The notes below the pieces were generated by a model, which did not search any database, was not told the origin of the DNA, and saw nothing but the letters and a program-made list of their open reading frames with translations. From the NCBI GenBank assembly GCA_022605955.1, contig JAKCOZ010000040.1, positions 4,474,558 through 4,538,557 on the forward strand: a stretch of 64,000 nt of DNA, in the 5' to 3' direction. The position numbers and the translations under genes were made by a program. Of this stretch, positions 1 through 42,216 are shown one piece after another. Source of the stretch: Rallus limicola. Lineage: Eukaryota > Chordata > Aves > Gruiformes > Rallidae. Numbering within the stretch: position 1 is the stretch's first letter; every line of letters starts with the position of its first letter.

Positions 1-228
1 ACACCTGTGTTGTCAAATGCTCTGGTGCTGCCAAAACTTCCATGGCTTGTCCATATTATCTCCCCACATGGCTACGCCAAGGGCTGGATACGGCTCTAAG
101 CTGCCCCCAAAAGATTTCCCCTGCCCAGGGGATCAAGGCTATTCCTGGCTTCCCTTCCCTCCCAGCCTCCAGCAACCTGAACATCGACCACTGCCCCTTA
201 CCGGGTCCCCTGTCTCCTCTCTCCCCAG

Positions 229-401
229 GGCTGGACACCCAAGAAGATGTTTGAAGAGTCAGACCGTTTCTTTACCTCTCTGGGCCTCATCCCCATGCCA
301 CAAGAGTTCTGGAACAAGTCCATGCTGGAGAAGCCATCGGACGGGCGGGAGGTGGTGTGTCACGCCTCGGCCTGGGACTTCTACAACCGCAAGGACTTCA
401 G
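229..401 (+). CDS. ACE: ACE exon a (C-domain, upstream of the zinc site)
   Basis: The acceptor ctccccag ends at 228 and the donor gtgccc begins at 402. The frame begins [15 protein letters not shown] and ends NRKDFR, which is ACE peptidase sequence just N-terminal of the zinc helix. The splice falls inside the final Arg codon. Bases 1-228 are intron with no coding signal. Confidence 0.95.
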
Positions 402-3339
402 GTGCCCTGGGGTGCAAGGGGTGGCCTCTGCTGACGTGGTGCTGGGGCAGATGTCTTGGTAGAATAAGGGCACAAGGCCCCGTGCCACTGTAGTGCCTGT
501 TGTCCTGTGGCTGTGGCAGCCCCACTCTGGCAGTGCCACTGGTACCCAAATTGTGGCCATTGCTGGCAGGAGAGCCTGTGGTGGATGGAGGGGAATCAGC
601 GCCTTCCCCGCCCTGCCGTGGAGAATGGAAAAGCTAATGAGCAAGGACAGGGAATGGGCAGGGTCAGCAGGAGATGCAGGAGAAAAAAAAAAAGAGACCA
701 GCCCAATGGAGTAGGACCAGCCTGTCCTGGCATCAGGTGTGGGGTGGGAACACATGGAAAGGGAGACCAAAGGGAAAAATAACTCAAGGGGGCGTGATCA
801 TTCCCAGAGCTTTTTACCCCAGGTTTGCCCTCCCTTCTCACCCCATCCCACATGTCCTGGTCCAGGATCAAGCAGTGCACCGTGGTGAACATGGACGACC
901 TAATCACAGTGCACCACGAGATGGGCCATGTCCAGTACTTCCTGCAGTACATGGACCAGCCCATCTCATTCCGTGACGGGGCCAATCCTGGCTTCCACGA
1001 GGCTGTTGGGGATGTCATGGCCTTGTCTGTCTCCACCCCCAAACACCTGCACAGCATCAATCTGCTGGACCAAGTCACAGACAACAAAGGTGAACTGGCA
1101 GGAGGAGCACACGGCAAAGGCAGGGGTGGGCTTCTGGGGACAGCTGGGAACACAGTGGGTCAGGATGGCTGGGCAAGGTAGCGGGGATGAGGGACATGCA
1201 CAGTGGCTTTGCATGCATGGAGGGGCCAGGACATGTTGGGGACACCCTGCTCTTGGGCAGGATAACCTACAGAGGGTGAAGAGGTGGGTACCATACTGCC
1301 TTGCTCACACCTTCACACCCTGGGCAGAAAGTGACATTAACTACCTGATGAGCATCGCCCTGGACAAAATCGCTTTCCTGCCCTTCGGGTACCTCATGGA
1401 CCAGTGGCGCTGGAAGGTGTTTGATGGGCGGATCAAGGAGGACGAGTACAACCAGCAGTGGTGGAATCTCAGGTGTGCTTGAATTCAGACCCCTCTATGG
1501 TCATCATCCCGCTGGGTGCTTTCTCCCTGCAGTCCAGTTGGCTGCAATGGGACATGATGGGGTACATAACCACTTACCCTGTCCTCACACCCCACTGTGT
1601 CCCCTCCAGCTTACCCCATCTTCTCCTCCCCATGCTGGGCTAACTCTCCCTCTCTGGCCCAGGATGAAGTACCAAGGCTTGTGCTCACCAGTGCAAAGGT
1701 CTGAAGATGACTTTGACCCTGGGGCAAAGTTTCACATCCCTGCCAACGTCCCCTACATCAGGTGAGTAAGCAGGGCTGGGCAGGAGGGACATCACTTGGA
1801 CACAGAAGCAGGTCTTCCAGATGCCAGTGATGGCATGTTGTTTCATGGCTTGTAGTACCATCCTGAGTGTGCTGGGAAGGTCTGAGGACCCTGGCACTGG
1901 GAGGGTGCAACTAGGGGATGAGGGGGACCACATACTCCTCTGCAGAAGGGTCCGTTCCCATCCTCACCCCCTCCACACCCCCAGGTATTTCGTCAGCTTC
2001 GTGATCCAGTTCCAGTTCCACCAAGCGCTTTGTGTAGCAGCCGGGCACACAGGTCCCCTGCACACGTGTGACATCTACCAGTCCAAGGAAGCTGGGAGGA
2101 TCTTGGGGTAGGTGTGTGGGCAGGGCACAGCCACGACATTTATGTCCCCAAATACCTTAAAACCAGTCCAGCAAGACAGGAGGTAACGCAGCCCCTGGTC
2201 ATCCATCCCCTCTCTGCCCCAGCATGGGATGCTCTGGTCCCCAGCCCTTGGGTGCAGGCGGGAGGGACTTTCGGGCTTGGTGCTGGGGCTGTGATTGCAA
2301 AAGCAGCCACTAGATGGTAGCTGGGACCCTGGCAGGTGGGAGGCTGGGCTCCCTCCTCCTCTTCCTCCTCCTCCTCCGCAGCTCACAGTTCCTAAGGGAA
2401 AACCATCCCCTTGCATCAAGAAAAGCACCTGCAAAATTAACCCTTCGCCCAGCAGCTGCTCTGCACCAGGCTGGATTCACTGGAGGGTTTTAATCTATGT
2501 CAACGTCTCCTTCACCCCAAGCAAAACCTCCCTCCCAGCTCTCTGGGCTGGCAGCCCTGCAGTGCTGGGGACAGACTGTTCCCAGGGTTGCTGATACCAA
2601 AAGTCCCAAGCCCCAGGGAAGAGGGAAGGGCTGGTGGCCAAGGGGGCGATGGGGAACCCACTGGAGCCGATTTCTCCTGCCGCAGGGAGGCCCTGAAGCT
2701 GGGTTTCAGCAAGCCCTGGCCTGAAGCCATGGAGCTCATCACAGGGCAACCCAACATGTCAGCTGATGCCCTGATGAGCTACTTCCAACCGCTCATGACA
2801 TGGCTGGTGGAGGAGAATGAGAAGAACGGGGAGGTCCTGGGCTGGCCAGAGTACAGCTGGACTCCTTACACAGGTATGCAGGGCTCAGCCAAGGCCCAGG
2901 ATGGGGCAGGGCTCTGTTCTCACCAGGGCCAGGATGGGGCAGGTGGGAGGGATGGAGCTTGGTGCCTCTTGCCCCGCCCAACAGCAACAGGGTGTTTGGA
3001 TGCTTCTCCTTGATTGCCCATGGAGCTGAACCTAAAGGGGACAGGGCATCCAAGAGATGAACAAAGGGGGACCTAGTGACCCAATAAATCCCAGCCCAGA
3101 GCCACCAGCACCTACCATGTCCTTCCTTTCTCCCTTTTCCAGCCACACCAGCACAACCCAGCTCCAGCCAAGCTGATTTCCTGGGCATGTCCTTGTCCAG
3201 CAGTCAAGCCACAGCAGGTGGCTGGGTTCTGCTCGCCCTGGCACTCGTCTTCCTGATCACCACCATCTTCTTGGGTGTCAAGTTCTTCAAATCCAGGAGA
3301 AGGGCCTTCAAATCCAGCTCAGAAATGGAACTGAAATAA
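229..3339 (+). CDS. ACE: ACE, angiotensin-converting enzyme, 3' part (last seven coding exons)
   Basis: Zinc dipeptidyl carboxypeptidase that makes angiotensin II and degrades bradykinin; a type I membrane ectoenzyme. The gene enters from the left edge. Coding exons are 229-401, 866-1089, 1328-1472, 1663-1761, 1985-2107, 2686-2873 and 3143-3339, with agreeing phases at every junction. Seen: the zinc site HEMGH (915-929), the third zinc-ligand Glu in FHEAVGD (Glu codon 999-1001), the KFH motif that binds the substrate C-terminus, and PYIRYF with tyrosines of the active site and chloride region. A Ser/Thr-rich stalk, one hydrophobic membrane segment and a short basic tail follow, ending in TAA. 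These exons form the C-terminal half of the last peptidase domain. Whether the whole gene has one or two domains cannot be seen here. Identity is secure from motifs and synteny with KCNH6 and DCAF7. Confidence 0.97.
866..1089 (+). CDS. ACE: ACE exon b (zinc-binding HEMGH exon)
   Basis: The acceptor tccag ends at 865 and the donor gtgaac starts at 1090. It codes for HEMGH at 915-929 (two His zinc ligands and the catalytic Glu) and the downstream Glu ligand in FHEAVGD. All catalytic residues visible here are intact, so the active site looks functional. Confidence 0.97.
1328..1472 (+). CDS. ACE: ACE exon c
   Basis: The acceptor tgggcag ends at 1327 and the donor gtgtgc starts at 1473. It codes for helices containing [18 protein letters not shown] and YNQQWWNLR, conserved in M2-family peptidases. 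The first two bases complete a Glu codon begun in the previous exon. Confidence 0.95.
1663..1761 (+). CDS. ACE: ACE exon d (substrate and chloride-site segment)
   Basis: The acceptor ggcccag ends at 1662 and the donor gtgagt starts at 1762. It codes for [26 protein letters not shown]. The Lys and His of KFH correspond to residues that hold the substrate carboxylate in ACE, and the following Tyr is in the active-site wall. Confidence 0.95.
1985..2107 (+). CDS. ACE: ACE exon e
   Basis: The acceptor ccccccag ends at 1984 and the donor gtaggt starts at 2108. It codes for [16 protein letters not shown] and [18 protein letters not shown], with two cysteines in the positions of the conserved C-domain disulphide. 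It ends on two bases of a Gly codon. Confidence 0.95.
2686..2873 (+). CDS. ACE: ACE exon f (end of peptidase domain)
   Basis: The acceptor ctgccgcag ends at 2685 and the donor gtatgc starts at 2874. It codes for [15 protein letters not shown] and [14 protein letters not shown], then [10 protein letters not shown], the C-terminal end of the M2 fold. NMS is an N-glycosylation sequon. Confidence 0.95.
3143..3339 (+). CDS. ACE: ACE last coding exon (stalk, membrane anchor, tail)
   Basis: The acceptor ccttttccag ends at 3142. The exon encodes a Ser/Gln-rich stalk with FLGMSL, a membrane helix beginning [15 protein letters not shown], then the basic stretch KSRRR and an acidic C-terminus SSSEMELK before TAA at 3337-3339. 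The stalk is short and shows no Arg where the human enzyme is shed. The serines before the acidic residues resemble the CK2 target in the human tail. Confidence 0.95.
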
Positions 3340-3765
3340 GGCAGCTGTCAGCAGGGCAGCACAGGCAGGGTGCAAACATGGGTATTTGGGCAAGCCAGCA
3401 GCAATGCCGATGAAGCCATGGGTTTCCACAGCCCAGGACCCCTCTCCAACCAGGTCAGATGTTCACTATGCAAGAGCCAAAGTAGAAAAGATCTATTTAT
3501 TTGTCAACGTCTGCATCAGGGGAAGAGACATTCAGGCACCGGCGGGCACGGAGCCATCATGGGCTGCCCCTGCACCCAGGGCTGGGAGCTGGTCCAGCCT
3601 GGGCACCCACCAGCCATCTCCGACCTGTGGGCAAATCTACAGGGACTTCAAGTGACAGAGGGCAGTCTGGAGAGGGACAGAGCACGTTCCCACTCCTGGT
3701 TTGCCCACTGCCAGGCTGTTCGCTTGCATGGATGAAAAATAAACCCCTGTCTTGTCACCCCCAGA
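3340..3765 (+). other. ACE: ACE 3' UTR and first poly(A) signal
   Basis: Non-coding sequence after the ACE stop. AATAAA is at 3738-3743, followed by a T/G-containing stretch (cctgtcttgtc), so cleavage is expected about 15-25 bases on. A second AATAAA lies at 4252-4257. Confidence 0.75.
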
Positions 3766-4251
3766 GCAGCAGCTTGGCTCCTTCCTGGGGGTGGGCTGGG
3801 ATGGCAAGGGGGCAGGGCTCTCAAGGAGCAAATCTGTTACCCCAAGCCACTGCAACTACAGACCCCCCAGGATCAGCCTGCCTTTGGGGCAGCACATCTG
3901 CAGCACCCAACCTCCCCCATCGCCACTGTGAGAACCCAGCATCCCCTTGCAGCATCCCCATCCTCCCCCAAAACATGGCTCCCATCGCAGCTGGCAGGTT
4001 CACCATGGAGCATGGGCATAAGGGGCTGAATTGGGGCCAGGAAGCCCCAAATTGCTGAAAGAGTTGGGGGGTCACTAAGCCCAAGCTGGGACACAAGGCT
4101 GGAGCTGGTGGCTGCCGTGCGTTTACATAAGCACCAAGGGGGCTTCGAGGTCAGAGATCACCTCCTGCCCTCCAGCTCCCGATTATCTTGGGATCAGCCA
4201 AGCTTGAGGCTTTTTTGCCCCCCCCCCCCCAATCTTTCTTCTACTTCTGTA

Positions 4252-4257
4252 AATAAA
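4252..4257 (+). terminator. ACE: Possible distal ACE poly(A) signal
   Basis: AATAAA with a GT/T-rich stretch just downstream (ttggtatttgttctg), a good poly(A) context. It follows a run of 13 C at 4218-4230. It could give an ACE 3' UTR about 0.5 kb longer. Confidence 0.4.
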
Positions 4258-5904
4258 ACTTGGTATTTGTTCTGCAGTGATTAGGTGCAAAACTAATCCC
4301 AGGCTGGGGATTATTGCAGCCTTAAAGAGCTGTGATCTGCTGCAGGCTGGAGCAGCAGGGGAAATGAGGGGATCCGGGATGATCCACCGGTCCCCCTCCC
4401 AGCTGATGGCCTCTGCCCTCCCTCATGTCTTCCATGGGGAAACTGAGGCCCTGAAGAGGCTTGTCTCACCTGGAGAGGAGCAGAAGGCAGGTGTCTGCCC
4501 ACCCACTCTGGGGCTTTTGTTTGCTTTCCATCTCCCCCAGCACAGCGTGACCCCAGGGAGGTGAAACCTCCCACCCTTGTCTGCCCAGTGCCACCCCAGA
4601 CCTGCTGAGCAGCCACGCCAGACGCTGTCACTCACCCCATGTTCTCCCCACGGCCGCATCCTGACGTGTCTGCTTTACATCCCAGCACACCAGGCACCCT
4701 CCTCTCCCCCTCCCCCGGCAGCACCATGCTCACGGAGCAGAGACCTGGCACGGTGAGAGCTGGGGCTGGAGCCAAGTGTATTTTCAGCCTGGGAAAGCAG
4801 GCTGGTGCTGGTGCAGGTGCGCTCCATCCAGCTCCCCCCACAGCTCTTTCTGCCCCAGTAGTGGGGGAAAAGACCTCTCCAAGACCATCAAGATCCTACA
4901 AATTCCATGGAAATGGCTTCCTGGAGGAGGTGGATACAAGATCACACCCAACTCAGGGGCAGACTGAAGGTCCCACCTTAATTTAAATGGAGCCCCTGGG
5001 CGGGGGAGGGGCGGGAGGTGGGGGGAGGCACATGGCAGATGAAGCTTTTCAGGATGAGGCAGGTCTGCTGGTGCCCTGAGGGCTCTGCCCTGCCCGCAGC
5101 AGTGATGTTTTACAAGATACCTTCAGACTGGGGATGATTTCCCTTCCCCATTGCGATAACATCTGGAGAGATTTTGCTGCCTTCTGGCTCCTGCATCATG
5201 CTTTCTGCTGAAATTAGGAGGCTTAGTGAAATTACTCCCTAAGGAGAAGGGGGGGAGGAAGGAAAAAGAGCAGGAAAAGAGGAGATTCCTCTTCGACTCA
5301 CGTAACTCCTCGACCTGGAGCTCAGGCAGCAGCAGGTACCTCAGGCTCTCTGGGGGCTGCCCAGCATCAGCCCCCACCCCGAGGAGGAGATTTGCTTTCA
5401 AATCACCCCAATTCGAAGCAAGGAACATCCTGGGTTCCCTTCACCTGCTCAAGGCCCCTTTGGGCACCACAGAAAGCCCTTTGCTATTTCCTTTAGTGTT
5501 CATTATCTGCTGGGGAGGGGGGTCCCTCCCCCACCTCCTGGCCCCTCGGTGCTGGAGGGGGCCCAGCCAGGCCGGGTCTATTCTTAGCGGGGCGGCCGGG
5601 CAGGAGCAGGCAGGGTGCACGGGCCACGTTCCTCACATTCCCCTTCCCTGGGGACAAGGAGAGCCTGGAAATATGCAGCCACAGCTTGGCAGCAGCGGGG
5701 GGCCGGCAGTGGGGGCCTCCCCGGGTGGGGGACATGGGGGGTGGCAGCACGGGGGGGGTGGTGTCCCTGGAGACATCAGGAGTGTCGCAGGGATGTGGTG
5801 AGCTGGCGTAGGGATGCTGTCCCTGCCAGCTCCCTGCCCCTGCTTGCACCATCCATCCTCTGTCTCTGCTGCTTGAGCCAGCTCGGGATGGTAAAAGGGA
5901 ATTT

Positions 5905-5922
5905 GGGGGGGGGGGGGGGGGG
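5905..5922 (+). repeat. Poly-G tract, 18 G
   Basis: Uninterrupted run of G. Such runs are length-variable and prone to sequencing error. Confidence 0.9.
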
Positions 5923-6360
5923 AGAGCCCCAAAGTCCTGTCCCCACCCCAAGCAAGCTCAGACTCTCCCCTAGACTTAGCTACAGTTCCTTACCAAGGGG
6001 GACAGGGGACAGCTCCAGCCCAAATGTCACCCCCACCCTCCCCACATCCCCTCCATCCTCCATCAGGCACCCAGGTGCCTCAGTTTCCCCTGGCAAGGAC
6101 AGGCAGGATGCTGGTGTGACAGCCGTTACCCCAGCATGCCTGGGGTGGAGTCCCCGCAGCTTTTCCTGCCACTTGCAGGCAGGAGGTGGCCCTTGTCAGA
6201 ACACAACACCCCTGATGTGGTTTAATGTCACCGAGTCCTTCCCAGGGTGTCCTGGCAGAAAGCCCAGCCCGAAGAGGGTTAATTTTGGCTGCACTTTAAA
6301 CGTTGTTTGTTTTGGGTGGGGTATTTTTTTGTTTTGTTTTGACTAAGAAAACAAACAGTG

Positions 6361-6420
6361 CAGGGTGAAAGCCTGGGGAACAGGGTGAAAGCCTGGGGAA
6401 CAGGGTGAACGCCTGGGGAA
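6361..6420 (+). repeat. 20-bp minisatellite, three copies
   Basis: Unit cagggtgaaagcctggggaa repeated three times head to tail. The third copy has one change (gaaa to gaac). Confidence 0.9.
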
Positions 6421-6901
6421 CACAGGGAAGTCAGGGTTTGGAGTGGTAAGGGAGGAGGAGGGAGCCGGCACGAGAAGCCTGCTTCCCCCTGCAAAAGCCA
6501 TTTACAGCCCCAATTCCTCCCTCCCCATCGCATCCCTGGAGCATCTTCCAAAAGTGAAGGGCAAAGCAGGGGCATGAACCGTGCCAGGCAGCAGGGACAG
6601 CCCAGCCTGCCTGGGGACAGAGCCGGCGGCTGCAAGCAGCCTTGGGGACAGCGAGAGCCCGCCTGTCTCTCCCGTGCTGGCTGTGTTTGCAGTGCAGCTC
6701 TAATTACAGCCGTGTGGAGAAACGCGTCTCTGCGTTGGCAAACATTCCTCTCAGCCAGCAGCTGCCGTGCTGGGATTCAAGGGGGTGCCTGTCCCTTCCA
6801 GCCCGCACCTCCCACCCCAATTCCACACCCTGTGGAAGGGCCGTACCCCTTCACCCAATGCTCCTGCACCTGTCTGGGGCATCCCCATCACTGGGTGGAT
6901 G

Positions 6902-6953
6902 ATAATCCCCTGCACAGATTATAATCCCCTGCACAGATTATAATTCCCTGCAC
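6902..6953 (+). repeat. 19-bp tandem repeat, about 2.7 copies
   Basis: Unit ataatcccctgcacagatt is repeated twice and then partly, with one C-to-T change in the last copy. Confidence 0.85.
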
Positions 6954-7075
6954 TACCAGGTGGCTCCTTATGCACTGGTGCTGCAGAGGCAAGGAAGGGG
7001 AGGACACCCTTGGGAAGCACCCAGGTGTCCTTTGCCCTGGAAATGGGGTGTTTTCCCACTCATTCCCTGGGGTGT

Positions 7076-7204
7076 AGGAAGGAAGGGAAGAAGGGAAGAA
7101 GGGGGAAACAAGAAAAACTTCAAAACCATCCAAAGAGGAGGAGGAGGAAGAAAGGAAAGAACTGAACCAGGGAGGAGGAGGAGGAGAGCAGGGCAGGGAG
7201 GCAG
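7076..7204 (+). repeat. Purine-rich GGA/GAAG simple sequence
   Basis: Two long GGAAG/GGAGGA-like blocks, almost all purines on the + strand, with a short mixed stretch between them. Confidence 0.7.
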
Positions 7205-7446
7205 AGGATTACTGCTCAGTGAATTAGAGGGAGCCCTTGAACAGCAGGAGAATTTGCCCAGAGACCCCAATTCTTCCTATTTGGGATAAAATGTAAGCAC
7301 AGGATTAACTGTGAGCATATGCTTAAGACCCAGGGAATTGAAAGAAGTCTGGGCATAAAGTGCTCCAAGGAGGGCAGGGAGGCAGGGCATGGACCAGCAG
7401 CCTCACACATGAACTGGCTCTGCTGGGGTGTGCTGGGAGGACTAGG

Positions 7447-7545
7447 AGAGCCGTGGGGGAGATGGAAGAGTCATGGAGGATGAGAAGAGCCATGGAGGAA
7501 TGAGGAGAGCTGCAGAGGGATCAGAAGAGCCATGGGGCAACGGGG
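7447..7545 (+). repeat. Diverged ~20-bp tandem repeat, about five copies
   Basis: Repeated agagccatggaggaatgagg-like units with substitutions and small length changes. An old minisatellite. Confidence 0.6.
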
Positions 7546-7944
7546 AGCCTCCTGGAGCTTAGTCAATCATAACCTGAAGGCAATGACATGACTCAACCCC
7601 ATCTGCATGGGGAGGATGGTTGGTAAGAGATGCTCTTCCATCAGCTAAGTGATGGGATGAGACTCCCTGGGCAGAGAAAGGGGGATCAGAGTGTCCCCAC
7701 TGCCATGCCCAGAGCAGGACAAACCTTCCAGGGGTCACTGGCAGGCCCAGCCCTGGCAAAAGGGTCCAAGTCCCGCTGGTGCCCCTGCACTGCCCTCTGC
7801 AGCCGTGCTCCCCGCTGGGCAGGGCTGCGGGCCGGCACATGCCCCTATCATCAGACACATCCCTGTCCACGTGACGTGTCCCTGAACATCCCGGGCTGAT
7901 TTATGGGATGAGAGAAGGGCAGGAGGCCAACCTTAAATCCTGAC

Positions 7945-8000
7945 TGCCTGGTGATTAATAATCATAATTATGATCATATTAGCTGTAGTAATAATAGTTT
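7945..8000. other. AT-rich island with a 14-bp palindrome
   Basis: Inside GC-rich DNA there is a TAAT-rich stretch containing the perfect palindrome atcataattatgat at 7961-7974. It could be a conserved regulatory element. No function is shown by the sequence alone. Confidence 0.3.
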
Positions 8001-8524
8001 GCTTTCCCTTGCAGACTGGTCATCCAGGAACCCAAGCAGGTTCCCAGGGCCGAGTGACCAGCGTCCCTGTTTTCCCAGCGATGAAATTGCGGCACAGAGC
8101 TGTCTCCCTTGAGTCACCCAGTATATCAACAAGAAAACAGAGAAGGCAGGAGCCTGGACTCCGTGTCCCTCTCCCTCCCCCACGCTATTAAGCTGCATCT
8201 GTGTAATATAGAGCAAAACATCCTCCACGACTTGCAGTAAATCATGGCAGAGGCAGTGTGCAGAGTGGATGGGGGGAGATAATGGGTTTTTCACCCTCTT
8301 CAACAATAGAACAAGTTTTTGTCTGCTGGGGAAGGCTGACTCCTATGACAGGCAGAGATAAAAGCAGCACCAGGGATCTGAAATGGACCTGGAAGGGCAC
8401 CTGCCTTGGCTCACCCATTTGCACTGCTGGCCCAGGGACAGGAGGCAAGTCCAGCACGGCAAGACCGTGGGGTGAATGCCCCATGGGCATGGCCTGGTCC
8501 CCACGTGTGTTTCTGGGGTGCACT

Positions 8525-8590
8525 GGAATATTAATTGATAATCCCAGCAAAACACTCCCGCTGATGATAATGGACCATAATCCTCTTAGA
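8525..8590. other. TAAT-rich island
   Basis: Several homeodomain-type cores (attaattgataatc, gataatgg, cataatcc) lie close together in otherwise GC-rich intergenic DNA. This is a candidate non-coding element with weak support. Confidence 0.25.
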
Positions 8591-8999
8591 CCAATTTCAT
8601 GCCTGAAAAATCGTGCATGGAAAAATCAGAAGAGAAGGGCCCTCAGTGGGCACTGCCCTTGGCAGTGGGTCTGGGAGAAGAGAGGTGTGCAGAGGGAAGG
8701 AAAGGGAGCTGCTCCCCTCAGCCATCACCTCTCAGGGGCACAGAGAGATGGGCAGGAGAAGAGCTGAACTTGGGGCTAGATCTGAACATCTGCTCTAGCA
8801 TGGCAGCATCGCCATGGGACCCCTACGTCCCACAGAGACCTGGGTACCCGCTGCAGCCCCTGTGCCCTACGGAGCCCCAGGATGCTGGGACCCCTGGGAC
8901 CCTCCATGTCCCCCAGAGCCCCCAGGACGCCCCGGACCCTCTGTGTACCCCACGAACCCTCCGTGCCCGCAGAACCCTGTGCCAAGACAGCCGCCCCGT

Positions 9000-9990
9000 G
9001 CAGAACCCCCCAATTCAAGCACCCAGCGCTCCCCCCGCACCCCCCGCCCGACCCTTCAGCACCGTCGCGAGTGGACAGCGCCGGGCGCGGGGCCCCGCCC
9101 GACCGGGCACCCGGCACCCCCCGCACCCCCGCACCCCCCGCACCCCCGGCCCTGCACCCCCTCCTCCGCTCCCCTGCACCTGCTCCTCCGTCCCCCTGAA
9201 CTCCACCCACCCTCCCCCGGCACCCCTTGCCCTGTCCCCATGTACCTACAGGCACCCTCTCCCCTGATGCGCCCCTGCACCCCCTCCTCTGCACCCTGCA
9301 CCCCTCGGCACTCTGTCCTCTACTTCCTTACCCCTGCACCCTCAGACATTTCCCCCTCCGACGCCTTCACCCACCGGCACCCCCTCCTCTGCCTCTGCAC
9401 CCCTGCAAATCCTCCTCCACCCCCGCATGCCACCCCCACATTCCCCCCCTCCCCACCCCCCCCCCCGCACCTTAGCACCACCTGCACGCTCCCCTGAACC
9501 CCTGCACCCCCGGCATCCTCCCCTCTGCCACCCCCGGCACTCCAGCGCCAGCCATCACCCCCTCCTCCAACACCCCCTCCCCACCCACTTCACCATCCCC
9601 ACGCTCCAGTTCCCAGCGCCCCCAGCACCTCCTCCAGCGCCCCCCGCACCTTTCACCTGCACTCCCACCATCCCCCACCCCCAGCACATCCTTCTGTCCA
9701 ACACTCCATCCTCCAGAACTCTCTCTCCCAGCCCCCAAGGACCCCAACTCCATTTCCCCCAGCACCCCCTAATCCAGCCCCCAAGAACCCCACCTCCATT
9801 CCCCATCACCTCCTGTCCCAGCCCCCCAAGGATCCCACTTCCATCCCCTCTCCCCATCACCCTTTATCACCCCCAAGGACCCCACCCGCACCCTCCAAAC
9901 ACCCCCTGTCCCACACCCCCCCCATGACCTCACCTCCAGCACCCCCCTTCTCCCTCTCTTCCCCCCGCACTCCGCCCCGGAGCACCCCCA
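9000..9990 (+). repeat. C-rich, G-poor low-complexity block
   Basis: About 1 kb dominated by C on the + strand with many ctgcacccc- and cccccagcac-like repeats and few G between about 9410 and 9960. The complementary strand is therefore G-run rich. It abuts the KCNH6 CpG island. Open reading frames across it are Pro-rich artefacts of composition. Confidence 0.8.
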
Positions 9991-10344
9991 GCCTGCGGGG
10001 CCGGTGCCAGGCGGTACCGTGCGGCTGCCGGTGCCGCGGGATGCCGGGAGGTACCGGGGAGACTCGGGGGACGCCGGGGGGGGTGCCGGCTCCCCCCGGC
10101 CGGCAGCTGTTGCTGCCGACAGCTCCTCCGGAGCCTCCGGCGGGCCGGGGCAGCGGTGACTAAGCACTTTGGGGATTTCTACTCTTATTATTTTATGCTG
10201 TTATTTTCTCCCCCTTTCGAGCGTGTTCACCCCCCCCCTCCCCCCGCTTCCCCCCGCCCCATCCTCATCCTCCCCGGCCGCCCCCGCCCGGAGCCGGGCG
10301 CGGCAGGGCGGGCGGAGGGGTTCCCCCTTCCGGCCACCGGGAGC

Positions 10345-10371
10345 ATGGGAGCCCCGGGCCGGCTCGGCTAA
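10345..10371 (+). other. Possible 8-codon upstream ORF before KCNH6
   Basis: An ATG in good context (agcATGg) opens an 8-codon frame ending in TAA, 143 bases before the KCNH6 ATG. It would matter only if transcription begins upstream of 10345, which is not known. Confidence 0.3.
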
Positions 10372-10397
10372 CCAGAGCTCGGCCAGCCCTGGGGTGA

Positions 10398-42216
<31,819 letters not shown>

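Larger units (their letters stand above)
3766..9899. other. ACE-KCNH6 intergenic region
   Basis: About 6.1 kb without a supportable gene on either strand. Open frames here are made of Pro/Gly/Arg-rich translations of GC-rich or C-rich DNA and match no family I know. It holds several short tandem repeats, AT-rich islands near 7945-8000 and 8525-8590, and a C-rich block from 9000. Mammals can carry an extra ACE-like gene (ACE3) at this position; no HEXXH-containing exon is visible here. Confidence 0.6.

Noticed and set aside
3766..9899. A second ACE-like gene (ACE3) between ACE and KCNH6
   Set aside because: No HEXXH exon or other M2-peptidase sequence seen on either strand.
8776..9927. Several long Pro-rich or Gly-rich frames
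   Set aside because: They result from the C-rich low-complexity block and have no start context or domain.
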